Shown here: piece after piece, positions 10,290 to 23,027 of the stretch
Layout of the letters: the number at the start of each line of letters is the position of its first letter
How positions within the stretch are numbered: the first letter of the stretch is position 1
Origin: Silurus meridionalis
Taxonomy: Eukaryota; Chordata; Actinopteri; Siluriformes; Siluridae
Assembly (NCBI RefSeq): GCF_014805685.1
Contig: NC_060886.1
Coordinates: 20,735,608 to 20,799,607, forward strand
Reading direction: 5' to 3'
Length of the DNA stretch: 64,000 nt
Position numbers and translations under genes: made by a program
Notes under the pieces: model-generated
Told to the model about the DNA's origin: nothing
Seen by the model: the letters and a program-made list of their open reading frames with translations, nothing else
Databases searched by the model: none

Positions 10290-12138
10290 TTAGTCCTGAT
10301 GAATCTTTTCTTGAACAACTTTACACTCATACTGAAAAGAAGACCTCAGCATTAATATTAGAGTAATTTTAGACAAAATTACCTTTGTAACATACAGAAG
10401 TGTATGTGAGTGTGTGCATGTACTTACAAGAGCAAGTTGTCGTCCTATATTTCCCATCGTAATCACACCAGCAAAAAAGATGCATGGCAGCCAAGATCGA
10501 ATGTACAGGAAGTCGGGAGATGTATACCTTCATACACACACAGAAAAGAATACAGATTTTCACGTTCCAGAAGAGTTCACTTTCTCACTGACGATTTATT
10601 GTGAATTTGAAAGAAAGTAACTAACTGAAACACTCCATTGTACACCAGTAGCTGTGTTGTGAGAGTCGCGAGAAACGCAATAGCAACTCCTAGGCCAAAG
10701 CCACTGCGTGACCTGTCAAAGGTCCACCATAATCCCACTGAGAGCGCAGCCAGGGTCAGAGAGAGCTGCACATTATTTGCAAAGTCCACTTTCTGACAGC
10801 CAGAAAATTAAAGAAAAACACAATAAAAAAAACCTCTGATTTCTTATATACAATATAAGATCTAGGTGCATTTCATAAGTTATTTTGATGCATTCTGCAG
10901 TCCTTATTGAATTTCTACAGAGTAAATATTGTGCATCAAATATATTCATTTAAAAAAAATACAAAGTTTTTCAATTAAAAAAAATGCCAAATTATGATTT
11001 TTGTGCAAATATGCAACAAATCGAGTAATAGAATCGCAAATCACATATGGGTTTAAAAATCACATATGAAAAAGAAAAAAAAACATACAACATACATAAA
11101 ACCACACTCCAACTCAGAAAGTAATTACATCATTTTGTAGCTAAGCTCCGAATTTATTTCGGTTCCAAATGATGCATGTCTCTGCTGGACAGGATTTGTA
11201 ATAATAGCCTATACACTAACAATTCATTGTAATCTGGAAAAAAAATAGAAACTAAGCTGTACCTTTCAGAATACAAATGCTCATTGGTGTGGTATTCTCA
11301 AGAGAACATCATTTGCATTTAGTATGTAAATTATCTTTCACATGTGAATGAAGTGCACTTTTAAAGTTCATTTAAACTGCACTGCTGGACCTTTAAAGTC
11401 ACCATTGAATCACTACAGAGAGATTTATATTGTTTCTACCACAAATGAACCTCTAGAGTATTGTATGTAAAATAATGTGCAATGTGAGGATGTTTAATTC
11501 ATCATGGTGAGTGAAGGATACAGCACTGGCATGATTAATACCAACAAAGACAGCCACACAGCGCATCACACTGGACCACTCGCGTTTCAGCTTATGGGGT
11601 TCCCCTAAACGCTTGTCAATACATGGATACAGCAGCCCTATAAAAGCTGAGAGAAAGAGAGAGAGAGATTTAAAACAACTGTAAAAAACCAACAGGACTT
11701 ATTCAGCATGTACATGTTCCTTTTATTCCTTTCCAGTATGATGGTTTTAGGAAATTATTTGAAACATGCATTGTTAAAAAAAAAGAAATGAATGCATTAG
11801 CTGGTATTGTTTGTTTATCACATCCGAAATCAAAGTAAAGTCTAGCCTCACAACAAAGTAAAGCAAAGTAAACAATTACTTCATGAGAGTGTGTTACCTG
11901 CTGCTGTTCCACAGCAAGGTGGGACCCACCACGCTGAAGAAAAGATGCTACTCATGACATCAGGAGGAAAGAGAGTGACATTACGCTGCACCTGCAGTAG
12001 GTTAAGCACCAGCGCCAAGAACACACCAACGCCAAACAGCATGGCCCCCCGGATCAGCAGGTTAGTTGTGCGGTTTGTTATGATGCTTATGTAGGGACCC
12101 TGTCTCGACATCGTATTACCACCGGTGACCTCTGCCAT
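10290..12138 (-). CDS. insig2: Insulin-induced gene 2 (Insig-2), ER sterol-sensing anchor
   Basis: Insig-2 is a polytopic ER membrane protein. It holds the SCAP-SREBP complex in the ER when sterols are high and recruits ubiquitin ligase to HMG-CoA reductase. Coding exons on the minus strand: 12138-11898, 11646-11522, 10792-10626, 10527-10428, 10331-10290. All introns are GT-AG and phases close to 224 aa plus stop; human INSIG2 has 225. The start MAEVTGG aligns with the human N-terminus; an in-frame GTG upstream is not needed. Visible landmarks: [20 protein letters not shown] (residues 40-59), [36 protein letters not shown], the [10 protein letters not shown] loop with the functionally required Asp at about 148, and a C-terminus ending in IHQD. 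The short N-terminus and the ending mark it as Insig-2 rather than Insig-1. The exon with the start continues as 5-prime UTR to an acceptor at 12202, so at least one upstream noncoding exon exists. Confidence 0.97.
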
Positions 12139-12201
12139 AGTGGCAGCCCCCAGATGATCCACCACTCCAGACCACTGCTGTCAGCTGTTTTCACAACACA
12201 C
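12139..12201 (-). other. insig2: insig2 5-prime UTR part of the first coding exon
   Basis: The minus strand reads a TTTTGCAG acceptor just before base 12201. The 63 bases to the ATG are therefore spliced leader sequence, and the promoter and exon 1 lie further right, probably near 15.7-15.9 kb. Confidence 0.65.
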
Positions 12202-12954
12202 CTGCAAAACACAATATCACCAGAACATGAATTGGTAGTAAAGAAACAAACGGTGATAGTGAACTTGGACCACTACAACTGAACAATAGGAAAGCTTTAT
12301 TTAACTAACTGATAACTCAACATGAAACATTACTGTTTACACTGAAAGTTTAATTATTTGGTACCAAGAACTGTGCTAAGTAGTAGGTTACATGTTTAAC
12401 GGTGCATGATCAGTACCAGAGCTGCCAAAATCATCAAGGACTTCACACTTCCTAGTAAGCATCTACTCAGCCTACTGCAATCAGACAAGCACTTCTGTAG
12501 TCTGATAGATAAAACTGAGGGGCTCTTTTTTTTTTCCCCTTATGACATCAGACTCAACATGGGTATGTTCACTAGACAGATTCATTAGGACTTCATAAAG
12601 ACTTCCTTGTGACTCTGTGCTCCAATCACATTTCACACACTTTGAAGTTTGTGTTGTTATAGGTAACATACCTGCATATTTTGTACATTCCCATTTTTGG
12701 TGCATATACTTTATACACTGATTTATTTATCATTTCTTGTTTTAATGCATTAAATCCGGCATCTGAAAACCTTGTTTAAGCCTAATTAATCAAAAACTTT
12801 ATTAAAACTTTATATAATTTGAACTTTATTAACTTTATTATTTATTCCACAGGGAAAATGTAATGGTACAGCAACCAGTTCACAGACATACAACAAAAAA
12901 CAAGATTTAGAAAAATATTAAGGATAGGTTAAATGAAGAGATCACTGTAAGACT
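12202..12954 (-). other. insig2 first intron, repeat-poor part
   Basis: No coding signal. The segment 12,830-12,880 ('tttattccacagggaaaatg') resembles the 3-prime tail of a fish retroelement but is too short to classify. Confidence 0.4.
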
Positions 12955-14940
12955 TCTTCTTCTTTCAGCTTCTCCCATTAGCCCTCTTCTCCCCTCACCT
13001 TGTCTCCAAAACGTCCTACATGCGCTGTCCCTCTAATAAACTCATTTCTAATCCTGTCCATTGTCATCACTCCCAACAAAAACCTCAACATCTTCAGCTC
13101 TGCTACATCCAGCTCCACCTCCTGTCTTTTACTCAATGCCACTGTCTCTAAGGGCTCTTCTCAACCTGCTCCCTACTCTCACCACAAATCACAATATCAT
13201 CTGCAAACATCATAGTCCACGGAGACTCCTGTCTGACGTTGTCTGTCAACCTGTCCATCACCACTGCAAACAGGAAAGGGTTTAGAGCCGATCATCGATG
13301 CAGTCCATCCTCTACCTTGAACCAGTCTGTCATTCCTACTGCACACTTCACTGCTGTCACACAATCCTCATATACTTCTCTGACATACCTGACTTCCTCA
13401 TACAATACCACAACTCCTCTCTCGCAAATAATGCGTCTGTGGTGCTCTTCCTCGGCATGAAACCATACTGCTGCTCACAGATGGTCACCTCTTTCCTCAG
13501 CCTGGCTTCCACTACTCTTTCCCATAACGTCATGGTGTGACTGATCAACTTAATTCCCCTGTAGTTACTGCAGGTGTGCACATCTCCCTTATTCTTAAAG
13601 ACCAGTACCAGCACACTTCTTCTCCATTCCTCAGGCATCCTCTCACCTTCCAGAATCCTGTTGAACAACCTGGTTAAAAACTCCACTGCAAATCTCTCCA
13701 AAACATATCCATGCTTCTACTGGTATGTCAACTGGTTCAACCAACTTTCCACTCTTCATCCTCTAAATGGCTGCTCTCACTTCCTCCTTACTAATCCTAT
13801 CCACTTTCTGTTTCACTTCATCTACATTGTCCAACCTTTTTTCTCTTTCATTTTCTTCATTCATTAGCTTCTCAAAATACTCCCTCTATCTTCTCAACAC
13901 ACTCTCCTCACTAGTCAACACATTTCCATCTCTATCCTTTATTGCTCTAACTTGCAGCACATCCCTCCCAGCTCGGTCCCTCTGCCTGGCCAATCGGTAC
14001 AAATCCTTTTCTCCGTCTTTAGTGTCTAACTTTCCAGCAATCACTTTATTTTGATTTGACAGGTTTACTGGCAGAGCTATTTCGTGTATTGTGTATTGTC
14101 CTGCACTGTCCTGTGTTGTCTTTTGCAGTGTTTGCACCAGTTGCACACATGCACTTTATGTGGCGAGGATCTTTCCACTAGTTCTTGGCCCTGTGTTTTT
14201 CTGTTTCTGTGATTGTTGTTTTATGTTGTTTTATGTAGCACATGGGTTCTGGAGGAACGTTGTTTCAATTCACAGTGTACTGCATCAGCTACATATGGTT
14301 GAAATGACAATAAAAGCTTCTTGACTTGACTCATAAAGCTCCTCATATGGCTTTTTCCTTGGCTTTCGCCTCATCCCTCTTAACCTGCTGCCACATCTCC
14401 TTGTATTTCTGTCTACTTTTCTCATCTCTCTGTCAATCCCAATTCTGTTTTGCCAACCTCTTTCTCCTTATGCCCTCCTGCACTTCCTCATTCCTCCACC
14501 AGGTCTCTTTGTCTTCCTTTCTCTTTCCAGAAGACACACCAAGTACCTTTCTAGCTGTCTCCTTTATCACTTCTGCAGTAGTTGCCCAATCATCCAGCAC
14601 CTCTTCACCACCACCGAGCCCCTGTCTGACCTCTTCCCTGAACCTCACACTACAGTCTTCCTCCTTCAGTTTCCACCATCTTATTCTTTTTTCAGTCCTC
14701 ACTCTCTTCCTCTTCTTCACCTCCAAATCCATCCTACAGACCACCATCCGATGCCGTCTAGCTACACTGTCCCCTGGGAACACCTTACAGTCTCCAATCT
14801 CCTTCAGGTTGCATCTCCTACATAGAACATAGTCCACCTGTGTGCACCTTCCTCCACTCTTATACGTCACCCTATGACCCTTCTTCTTCTTAAAATAAGT
14901 GTTCACCACTGCCATTTCCATCCTTTTAGCAAGACAGAGG
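12955..14940 (-). mobile_element. 5-prime-truncated RTE-type LINE, interrupted
   Basis: The reverse strand encodes, in broken frames, the end of an endonuclease (with RCTQVDYVLCRRCNLKEIGD, about 14,830-14,775) and then reverse transcriptase (NYRGIKLISHTMTLWERVVE, about 13,560-13,500; QQYGFMPRKSTTDALFA). These are hallmark segments of RTE-clade elements. The 3-prime end is a GAA-rich tail at 12,955-12,975. Stops and frameshifts make it dead. The element lies in the insig2 first intron, in the same orientation as the gene, and is split by another LINE tail at 14,034-14,333. Confidence 0.8.
14034..14333 (+). mobile_element. LINE 3-prime tail with (CTTGA)n end, nested in the RTE element
   Basis: Ends with 'ggttctggaggaacgttgtttca', 'gaaatgacaataaaagc' and 'ttcttgacttgact'. 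The same tail family appears at 31,667, 44,840 and 53,000. It splits the RTE frame between the codons for DELYE and LDTKDGEKD, so it inserted later than the RTE copy. Confidence 0.7.
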
Positions 14941-15779
14941 ATATAATTATTATTAAAAAACAAAACTCTGACACACTGATACAAGCTGAGAACGGAACAT
15001 TAAGGTGTAATAACGAGGTAAAAACGTTGCAAAATTATAATTATTTTTACAAGTTGAGTGTATTTACAGGTGGAAACTTAAAAAACTTTACATAAGATAC
15101 ACTAACACCTTGTTATATTAATTAACAAAAGATAATGAAAGTACATGATCATATCAGTGTCATCAGATGGAGAACCTGAAGACTCTGTAGATTAAGGCAC
15201 ATTGATGGGCTCTTAACAGATTAACATCATGATTGACACGTCTTTTAAAGATTTTAAAGAGTTTATTTAAATGGGCTACCTCCATATGCATAAGACTATA
15301 TGCATAAGATTTGCTTAAATTAGAAACAGGGAGGTGGGTTTGGAGAATGTTTGTAAAAGGTGTGTGATTCCTAATCATCATCATCATAACCATCATCATC
15401 ATCCTCATCACCAAACTGCTAATGCTAGCTATCTATTTTAGCCACCTAGCGTTATGTTAACAAGACATTTTAAGGCACCACACACAAATACTGATTGTCC
15501 GATTTAAACGTGATCGCAAATTAACCAACACTGTTAAAAAACTATTAACTATTATTTGACTATTAACTTTACTCAGGCTACACTGTAATGACCATGTAGC
15601 TTAGAGCTACAAAAACATTTACAAACGACACAAAAAGAAAATAGTAAACACCCACCATATTTAAAGATCCTCTCAAGTGAATAAAAGACAATTTATTAGC
15701 AGTCAGGGTAAAATCCAATACGCTGTAAACAGATAACTTGTTGAGCTCAGTTTTATTTACAATCTTCCACACGAGCCAG
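14941..15779 (-). other. insig2 first intron or 5-prime region, unassigned
   Basis: AT-rich, with ATC trinucleotide runs near 15,375-15,412. No coding signal. A noncoding insig2 exon 1 may lie near the right end. Confidence 0.35.
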
Positions 15780-16559
15780 GCTGCGTATTTCAGTGAGATT
15801 AGGTCACTTCCGCCCCTCCTGCCCTACCATTGGCTAAAACGAGCGACCAATCAAAGTTGGAGTATGTAACGTCGTACTATCAATCAAACAAATAAATAAA
15901 TACCCTCAATCTAAACTTAATATTTTTTTTTGTTTAAAAAATGTTTGGCTACATAAATACCCGGTGCCCTACACAATAACTACAATACAGTAACTAATAA
16001 AACGTAAAAATGTTATAAATATTTTAATTTTATTATTTATTTATTCATTTATTTATTGTTTATTTTAATTGTACACACATAATAGAAATACACTTAATAT
16101 AACAATAATTTACAAATAAAGTTACTCTTTACTTCTATATTCTACTTACTTCTATATTGTCTTAACGCCCGAATATAAGAACGATTGGTAAACCTTTACA
16201 AAAATATGTATCTGTAAATATTTTTTTTGTATAATTTTATTATTAATATAATCCCCCAAATCCTGTGTATTTTGTATGACAGAGCTACTAGCAGTGTATC
16301 GCAAAACAAACATACATACTGCTCTTTGTATTTGCACTGATAAATAAAGTGTATTAGTTTACCGGGTTTTTGTGCTTTTTGCGCTTGTAGTTTTTATTTC
16401 CGAAGTTAAATATTGATTAAAAAATATTTTTTAAATATGTTGCTTTTGTGTAGCTTCAGTATTTTTTACAGGTCTAACAGAAGGAAATAGGAAACCGTAC
16501 TAAATGGTTCAGTCTTTTGGCTCTGAGTTAAACTGCAACCCGTCCAGCGACAGCACGGC
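15780..16559. promoter_or_regulatory. Intergenic region of the divergent insig2 and ccdc93 promoters
   Basis: CCAAT-type NF-Y motifs occur in both orientations close together: ATTGG near 15,829 and CCAAT near 15,848, in locally GC-rich sequence ('cacttccgcccctcctgcc'). This is the best candidate for the insig2 promoter. The middle of the region is AT-rich. The start sites themselves cannot be seen. Confidence 0.4.
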
Positions 16560-16592
16560 GTCACGTGACATCGCGGCCCCAATATGGCGGCC
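16560..16592 (+). promoter_or_regulatory. Palindromic E-box and YY1-type element at the ccdc93 start
   Basis: GTCACGTGAC at 16560-16569 is a perfect palindromic E-box of the USF/TFE (CLEAR) type. AATATGGCGGCC at 16581-16592 fits the YY1 consensus and contains the ccdc93 ATG. The spacing suggests a TATA-less promoter with initiation very close to the start codon. Confidence 0.5.
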
Positions 16593-19500
16593 TCCTCTGT
16601 TTTTCAGAGAGTGAGGACGGGCTCTAAAATTGGTGCTCAGTACGACCAGGAGGGAAACATCATCCAGGTATGAATCGATTTAAAACCAAACAAAGACGTG
16701 TACATGTGCGTTTGTTCACTGTCACATGTAAAGCTGTTACTAGTGAGGTAGCAAAGCTAGCTTCTCTGGTCACTGCCTGTGGTTAACGGTGCAGGGAACA
16801 ATTTAACTAACTAGCTAAAGTAATACCAATCACATACAAGTGCAAATTGTCTTAAATCACGTGTTTATTTGAAATATACTACAATTTATTTACTATCCTT
16901 TTATTATATATAAAAACACGACGCAGATTGAATGAGCACGCCCTCATCATGTGACTACTGACACCAGCAATCCATTACACTGTGTTTTCCGGTTAAATCT
17001 AATACTCAGTCAAATGTTTTCCCCGATTTTAGTGTCTTTATTTAGTTCCCAGTTCACTGATGAGATCTCGGGCACTTGTTGACACCGCAGCGCATTTAAC
17101 ACAGTGTAGTAATGTAGTGTATGGTTTATAGATGTGATGAGGGAAGACATGCAGATAGTTGGTTTGAAAGAGGCAGATGTAGAGGGCGGTGTGGCGACCC
17201 CTAGCGGGAGCAGCCGTAAGAACAAGTAGTGTATATGAGGAACACTTACAGAAATGCTGTCATTTTCACTGAAAAACAGAGCAGCAAACCAGATTTAATA
17301 TAAAATACCAGAAGAATTTTAATGCTGAGCTATTATGCACACTGCCATAGATTGGGGTAGCATGCACTACATATTTTACACATGCCCTAATAGCATTAAA
17401 CACTATCTCTTGTTCCTGTCACTGACACATTATTATTAATATTGCTGTCTGCCAATTTAAGATCTATAATATAATCTCTGTTACCACAGATTAGAGCTCT
17501 AGGACCCCACAGATAACAATTGGAGTAGTTTATCTGTTATGTAAATGAGCTAGACCCACATATATTAGCCAGTAATTTATCTCTAAAGTGTTGTTGTTGT
17601 AAACTGACACCACTTTGTTTTGCCCAAATCAAGGGAACCACAAAATGAATCGCCTAAAAACAATAACGCAGAATGTTCTCTGATTACGGCTTGAGTTCGG
17701 GTATTTTTGTTGTGGTTTCAGTTCTTTTGTTGTGTTCATCATTTGAACAAAATGTCAAGTCATTAATTTGAGCTTATGTACAGGTGGAGACTCGTGAAGA
17801 TGAGGAGCAGAGCATTAAGCTGTCAGAAATCCTGGAGCTGTTGTTGGCTGCTGGGTATTTCAGAGCCCGAATCAAGGGTCTCTCACCATTTGATAAGGTA
17901 CTTTCATGTCTTTGAACTCATTTGAACTTTTTAAACATGCCATCAATGGGACACAAACCTCTTTCATGTTCTCTCACAGGTGGTTGGAGGAATGACATGG
18001 TGTATAACAACATGCAACTTTGACATAGATGTTGATCTGCTCTTTCAAGAAAATTCCACCATAGGACAGAAGATGTAAGTCGCAGAGCAAGACAGTGACA
18101 ATGTTTAGCATTCAGAAAGAACAACATTTAAGGTCAGACAAGGAGTCAGTGACTGACGTACAAGTAAATCTTAAAACGAAAACATTCTTGTGGATTTTTC
18201 AGCCAAAAGATCTCCTGTTATTGTCAAAGTGTAAAAAGCACTTCACGGTCTTGTTATTTTCTTTCAGCGCTTTGACAGAGAAGATTGTTTCTGTGCTACC
18301 CAGGATGAAGTGTCCTCATAGGCTAGAGCCACATCAAATTCAAGGCCTCGATTTTATCCACATCTTTCCTGTCATACAGGTGAACTTGGAAGGATTTTTA
18401 TGAGATGTAACGTTTTCTTAAAATCCTTAAAGACACGACCATGTTGTAGCTGGTTAATACATGGTGTTCCATAAGCAAGGATGTTAGCAGTACTCAATTA
18501 TTACAAATTATTTACATTTGTTTAATATAAACAGTTAACACATTACTGTTGGTCATGCTTAAGACTGAGTGCTTGTACCTCTCTGCGGCAGTGGCTGGTG
18601 AAGAGAGCGATAGAGACCCGGGAGGAAATGGGAGACTATGTGCGTGCCTACTCTATCTCTCAGTTCCAGAAAACACACACCTTTCCTGAGGTAAGAGTAC
18701 ATCAAAATCCACATCGCTGCTGGATTTTCAGTTCTGCTCAGACGTTGTTTATTGATTTTCTAGAACATCAAGCTCTGACAGGAGTGTCAGCCGTAATTAA
18801 ATCACAGATTTATAATAACATGCTCCTTCTATATCGTATTTCTCTAGTAACTGTTAAATTACAGGGACTTTTATGGTGGTTGGTCCAGATAATCTAATTA
18901 ACAATTTTCTTTATTATCACTATAAATTTATTGAACATTTATGGAAGGAGTCAGGAAAAAAAGGTTTCTGCCATGGAAGAGTTGTCAGGACATTTTTTTC
19001 GATTCTCAGTAACATGACGAGCTGCATGATTTTTTTAGTTTAAGAGAAATAACTAAAATGAAGCTTGAGAGGGAGCCAGTCTTATATTTGCTATAATTTA
19101 TGTTTTTATAGACCTCATAGTGTATTAACAGTTCTTTACTAAATGAAAAAGTAATCTTAGTGATAAGACGAATAAAGCACCTCAGTGCAGGCTGTTATTG
19201 AAAAATCATGAACTTCCATGTGGCGATGCCATTCCCTTTTGCACCACCACCACCACCACCCTCTCTTTGATTATTTTCTTATAGCCACTCGCTTTTGCAT
19301 TATCTTTTCCTTTCACACACATCAAAAATAGACAGCACAGAGCTTTACATTTAGCTACCAGAATTATCAAATTACTTATTTGCACAGTTTATATGTCATT
19401 AATGAATGTTTTGGCAGGATGAAGAGTTTGAGCAGAGGAAACCAAAAGCAGTAAAAACAGTAGTGGACGTGTCTGTGAGTATCTCATCATGTTTGTTCTG

Positions 19501-19613
19501 CATTGGTGTAATGCACATGGCTGTGAAAGAACTTCTAGTACCACTGTGATTTGATTTATACTTTAGTTATAAAATCTGTGGAAGCATTTCAAATATTCAA
19601 TATAAGAGGCAAA

Positions 19614-19690
<77 letters not shown>

Positions 19691-22600
19691 GGAGTGTATG
19701 CTCCTCAGAGGAGATATAAAAGGCAGGCTGATGCAGGAGAGCTGCTGGATGAAGAGTCTAAGGTTCATTCCACCCTGCTTGAGTATGGCAGGTAACAGAC
19801 ATGCACACACCACTGACTTGTTATAGGTCAGGTGAGAGGGAATATGTACAACAAGTACCACACACATAATCCGCCTTTTCTTATTCCACTTTCTCATCTT
19901 TTTCCTCATTATGCAATTTCTGCCCTTCATTCAGTCATTCTTTCTGTCAGTCTCTCTAAGTGCAGTATATAAGCATTTTAATACTACTGAGCAATTAAGT
20001 GTATTTATAAAAAACACACAAAAGAATCCTCTCTAATTAGTTCCAAGTCTGTGGTGCTCTGTTGTGTTTACATCCCTTCCTGAAGATCCGACCTTTTCAC
20101 TTCACATCATCTCTTTAACCTTTTCTTTCCCCTTCTTTCCTCATCCCATCAGTTCATGCCTAACCATTTTCCTCTACATGCAGTAAGTACATGTGTGTTT
20201 AGAAGATTTCCAGTCTTTAGAGAACCACAGTTGCTTTTGTATTTCTCCGTTTTGGCATGCTGTTCTTACTTTAATTTAATTTTGGTCAGAGCAGCATGAA
20301 ATATTAGTGTGTTTGTCCATGCAGAGTGTCTAAACCGCTTCAGCAACTGTATAAATATAAACAGATTCCATATTCACTAATAGAAAAATTGCTGATCTTA
20401 AGTACAGTGCTTTCTTTCCCTTTGTGACAGGCGTTATGGATATAGCAAGCACTCCAAACAGGACAAAGTGAGTATTATATTTCTGTGTACTGAAATTACG
20501 TTACACTTAAGTTATAACTAAATTGGCTGTGTTGTAAGTGTGATGTTTGATGTGATGCTTTAACATTTTGCAGGCTGAAGAGAAGAAGCTGCTGTTGGCT
20601 CAGGGTGGTCAGGGTCTGCCCCCGGGCATGACTGAAGTTTCAGAGGAAGAGGATCTCCAAGCAGCAGAAGAAGTCAGTTGCATTTTCTCTAAATGCTTTA
20701 TAATTGAGCCGAGAAGGTATTTTAAATGCTGTAACTTTTTACAACATTTCACACAGACAGTCTAAGAAATAGAATTTGAGATGGTTTGGACATGTGCAGA
20801 GGAGGGACATGGGGTATATCGGTAGGAGAATGTTGAGGATGGAGCCACCAGGAAGGAGGAAAAGAGGAAAGCCAAGGAGGAGGTTCATGGATGTGGTGAG
20901 GGAAGACATGCAGGTAGTTGGTGTGAAAAAGGCAGATGTAGAGGACGGGGGAATGGAGATGGATGATCCGCTGTGGCGACCCCTAATGGGAGCAGCCGAA
21001 AGAAGTTGTCGTCGTCGTCTAAGAAATAGAATCTTGGAATTGAAATGGATGCAATTTCTTTCTAATGTGCTAGGGTTAGGGTTCGTATGTGCTTTTTGAG
21101 CATTGCATTCATACATTTAGTCCCAATTTGCTCTTATATTTTCCTTTACTCTCCTGGGAAGGTGTTTCACTAGATTTTGGAGTATGCTTGTGGAGATATG
21201 AGCTCATTCAAGACACAAGGGTGTTGGTAAAATCAGGTAATGATTTAGGTGAGATGAGCAGGTCTGGGGTGCAGTCAGCCTTTCATTTCATCCCAAAGGT
21301 ATTCAGTAGGGTAGAGGTCAAAGCTCTATAGCAGGAGATCTTCCACTCCAACCCATGCAAAGCATATCTTAATGGAGTTTGCTTTGTGTACAGGGACATA
21401 GTCATGTTGAAACAGGTTTGGGTCTCCTATTTTATGCTACTTTATCCTAGGACCCTCTATACTATTGTGTGCCTTCAGCTTTGTGATAACAGTTTGGGTA
21501 AGAACCGGAAATGGCAGTAAAAGTCATGAGTCAACATATACTTTTGTTCATATAGTCAGTGTATATTAATTGCATAAGTCTGTGCTCGGGAACATGTTCA
21601 ACCATTGCCGCTTTAGATCTCTATGAAGTGATTCTTTTGCTTTATGAAGTGAATATCATTATTATATTTAAATATATAATGTATTTCTAATGTGTTTAAT
21701 ATTTTTCTCTCCAGTTGAGAATCAAAGCCCTCATGACTAGCATGGCTGCTATGGCAACAGAGGAGGTAGAGATTCATCGATCCTTTAATTCGTTCAGCTT
21801 TATGTAAAAGCAAGGTACATCTTATACACAAGATATAACCAGGGCTTGCTTTAATTGTGTGTGTTGTAGGGAAGGTTGACCGCTAACACCGTGGGGCAGA
21901 TTGTTGGGCTGCAGTCTGAGGAAATAAAGCAGATTGCATTTGAGTATGCTGAAAAGGTGTGTGGCTTAATCATTCTACTCATTATACTGGTAATATAAAA
22001 AGAACTTTGCGATCATTTGGATCCTGATATTAAAGTGTTGTTTATATACATAATAAGGATTCTGTAGTCATGATTTTTTTTTTTAAACAAACATTTAATA
22101 TGTACAGTAATCCCCTGTTTATCGCATCCCAAAAATGGTATTTTATGTATACAGTACAGTACTGTATTAATATTTTACTTCATTTTATAATTAATAATTT
22201 TATTTTTATTAATAGATTTTATTATTTCAACATAAAACTCCATTAAAACAATCCCTATACGTTTTTTAGTCTATCGTGCTATCCGCAAAAGACCGGGAAA
22301 ATCAGCGACACATTTATGTGGCAAATGCAATTCCACGATAAACGCGGTAAAGTAGGGGACTACTGTATTCTGAATTTTCTATTTATAGGTATATTCTTTT
22401 ATATAATTGACCCACTGTTCGGTGACTTGTATCTGGTTGTGCATTTCCGCTTGTTAAATAAGTCTCCTGTTAGTCAGAATGAAATCTGTTCACACATAAT
22501 ATGCACTTAATAATCCATTTTGTTGTTCAGAGGTTTCCACCGTGATAAACCATTTTGAAACGATGTTTATGCACAAAGAACCATTTATTTAGCCGATAAT

Positions 22601-22994
22601 ACTTCTTTGACATATTAAGACTTATAGAAGGATTGTGGTTAATGAGCATGTGATCCTGCAGGCAGAACGCTCCGCTGAGGATCGTCCAGAACGGTATGGC
22701 CCTGTGCAGCAGCATCGCCGCATGGTTACATCGCTTAACAAACAGATCCAGCAGAAGAGCAAAGAACTGGAGGAGGTAGGACTTGCACATAAACACACAC
22801 ACTCTAACTCGATTGGTGCACAGCTTGGGGTTGTGTTTGTGCTTCAGCTTTCAGTTTGTTTCATATCTTTGTTTTAGATGCAGGCCAAGCAGCAGGATAT
22901 GAGGACAGCATGCGAAGAGGCAAAGAGCAAATTAAGCGAGGTAACCACACAAAGTTTATTACTTTGAACGTATGCATACAACAACCAGCTTTAT

Positions 22995-23027
<33 letters not shown>

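Noticed and set aside
11881..12165. Upstream GTG as the insig2 start
   Set aside because: The ATG at 12138 matches the family N-terminus; a GTG start is not expected in a vertebrate gene.
13357..14984. Several frames of 86-183 codons on the minus strand
   Set aside because: They are pieces of an RTE LINE, not host genes; listed as one mobile element.
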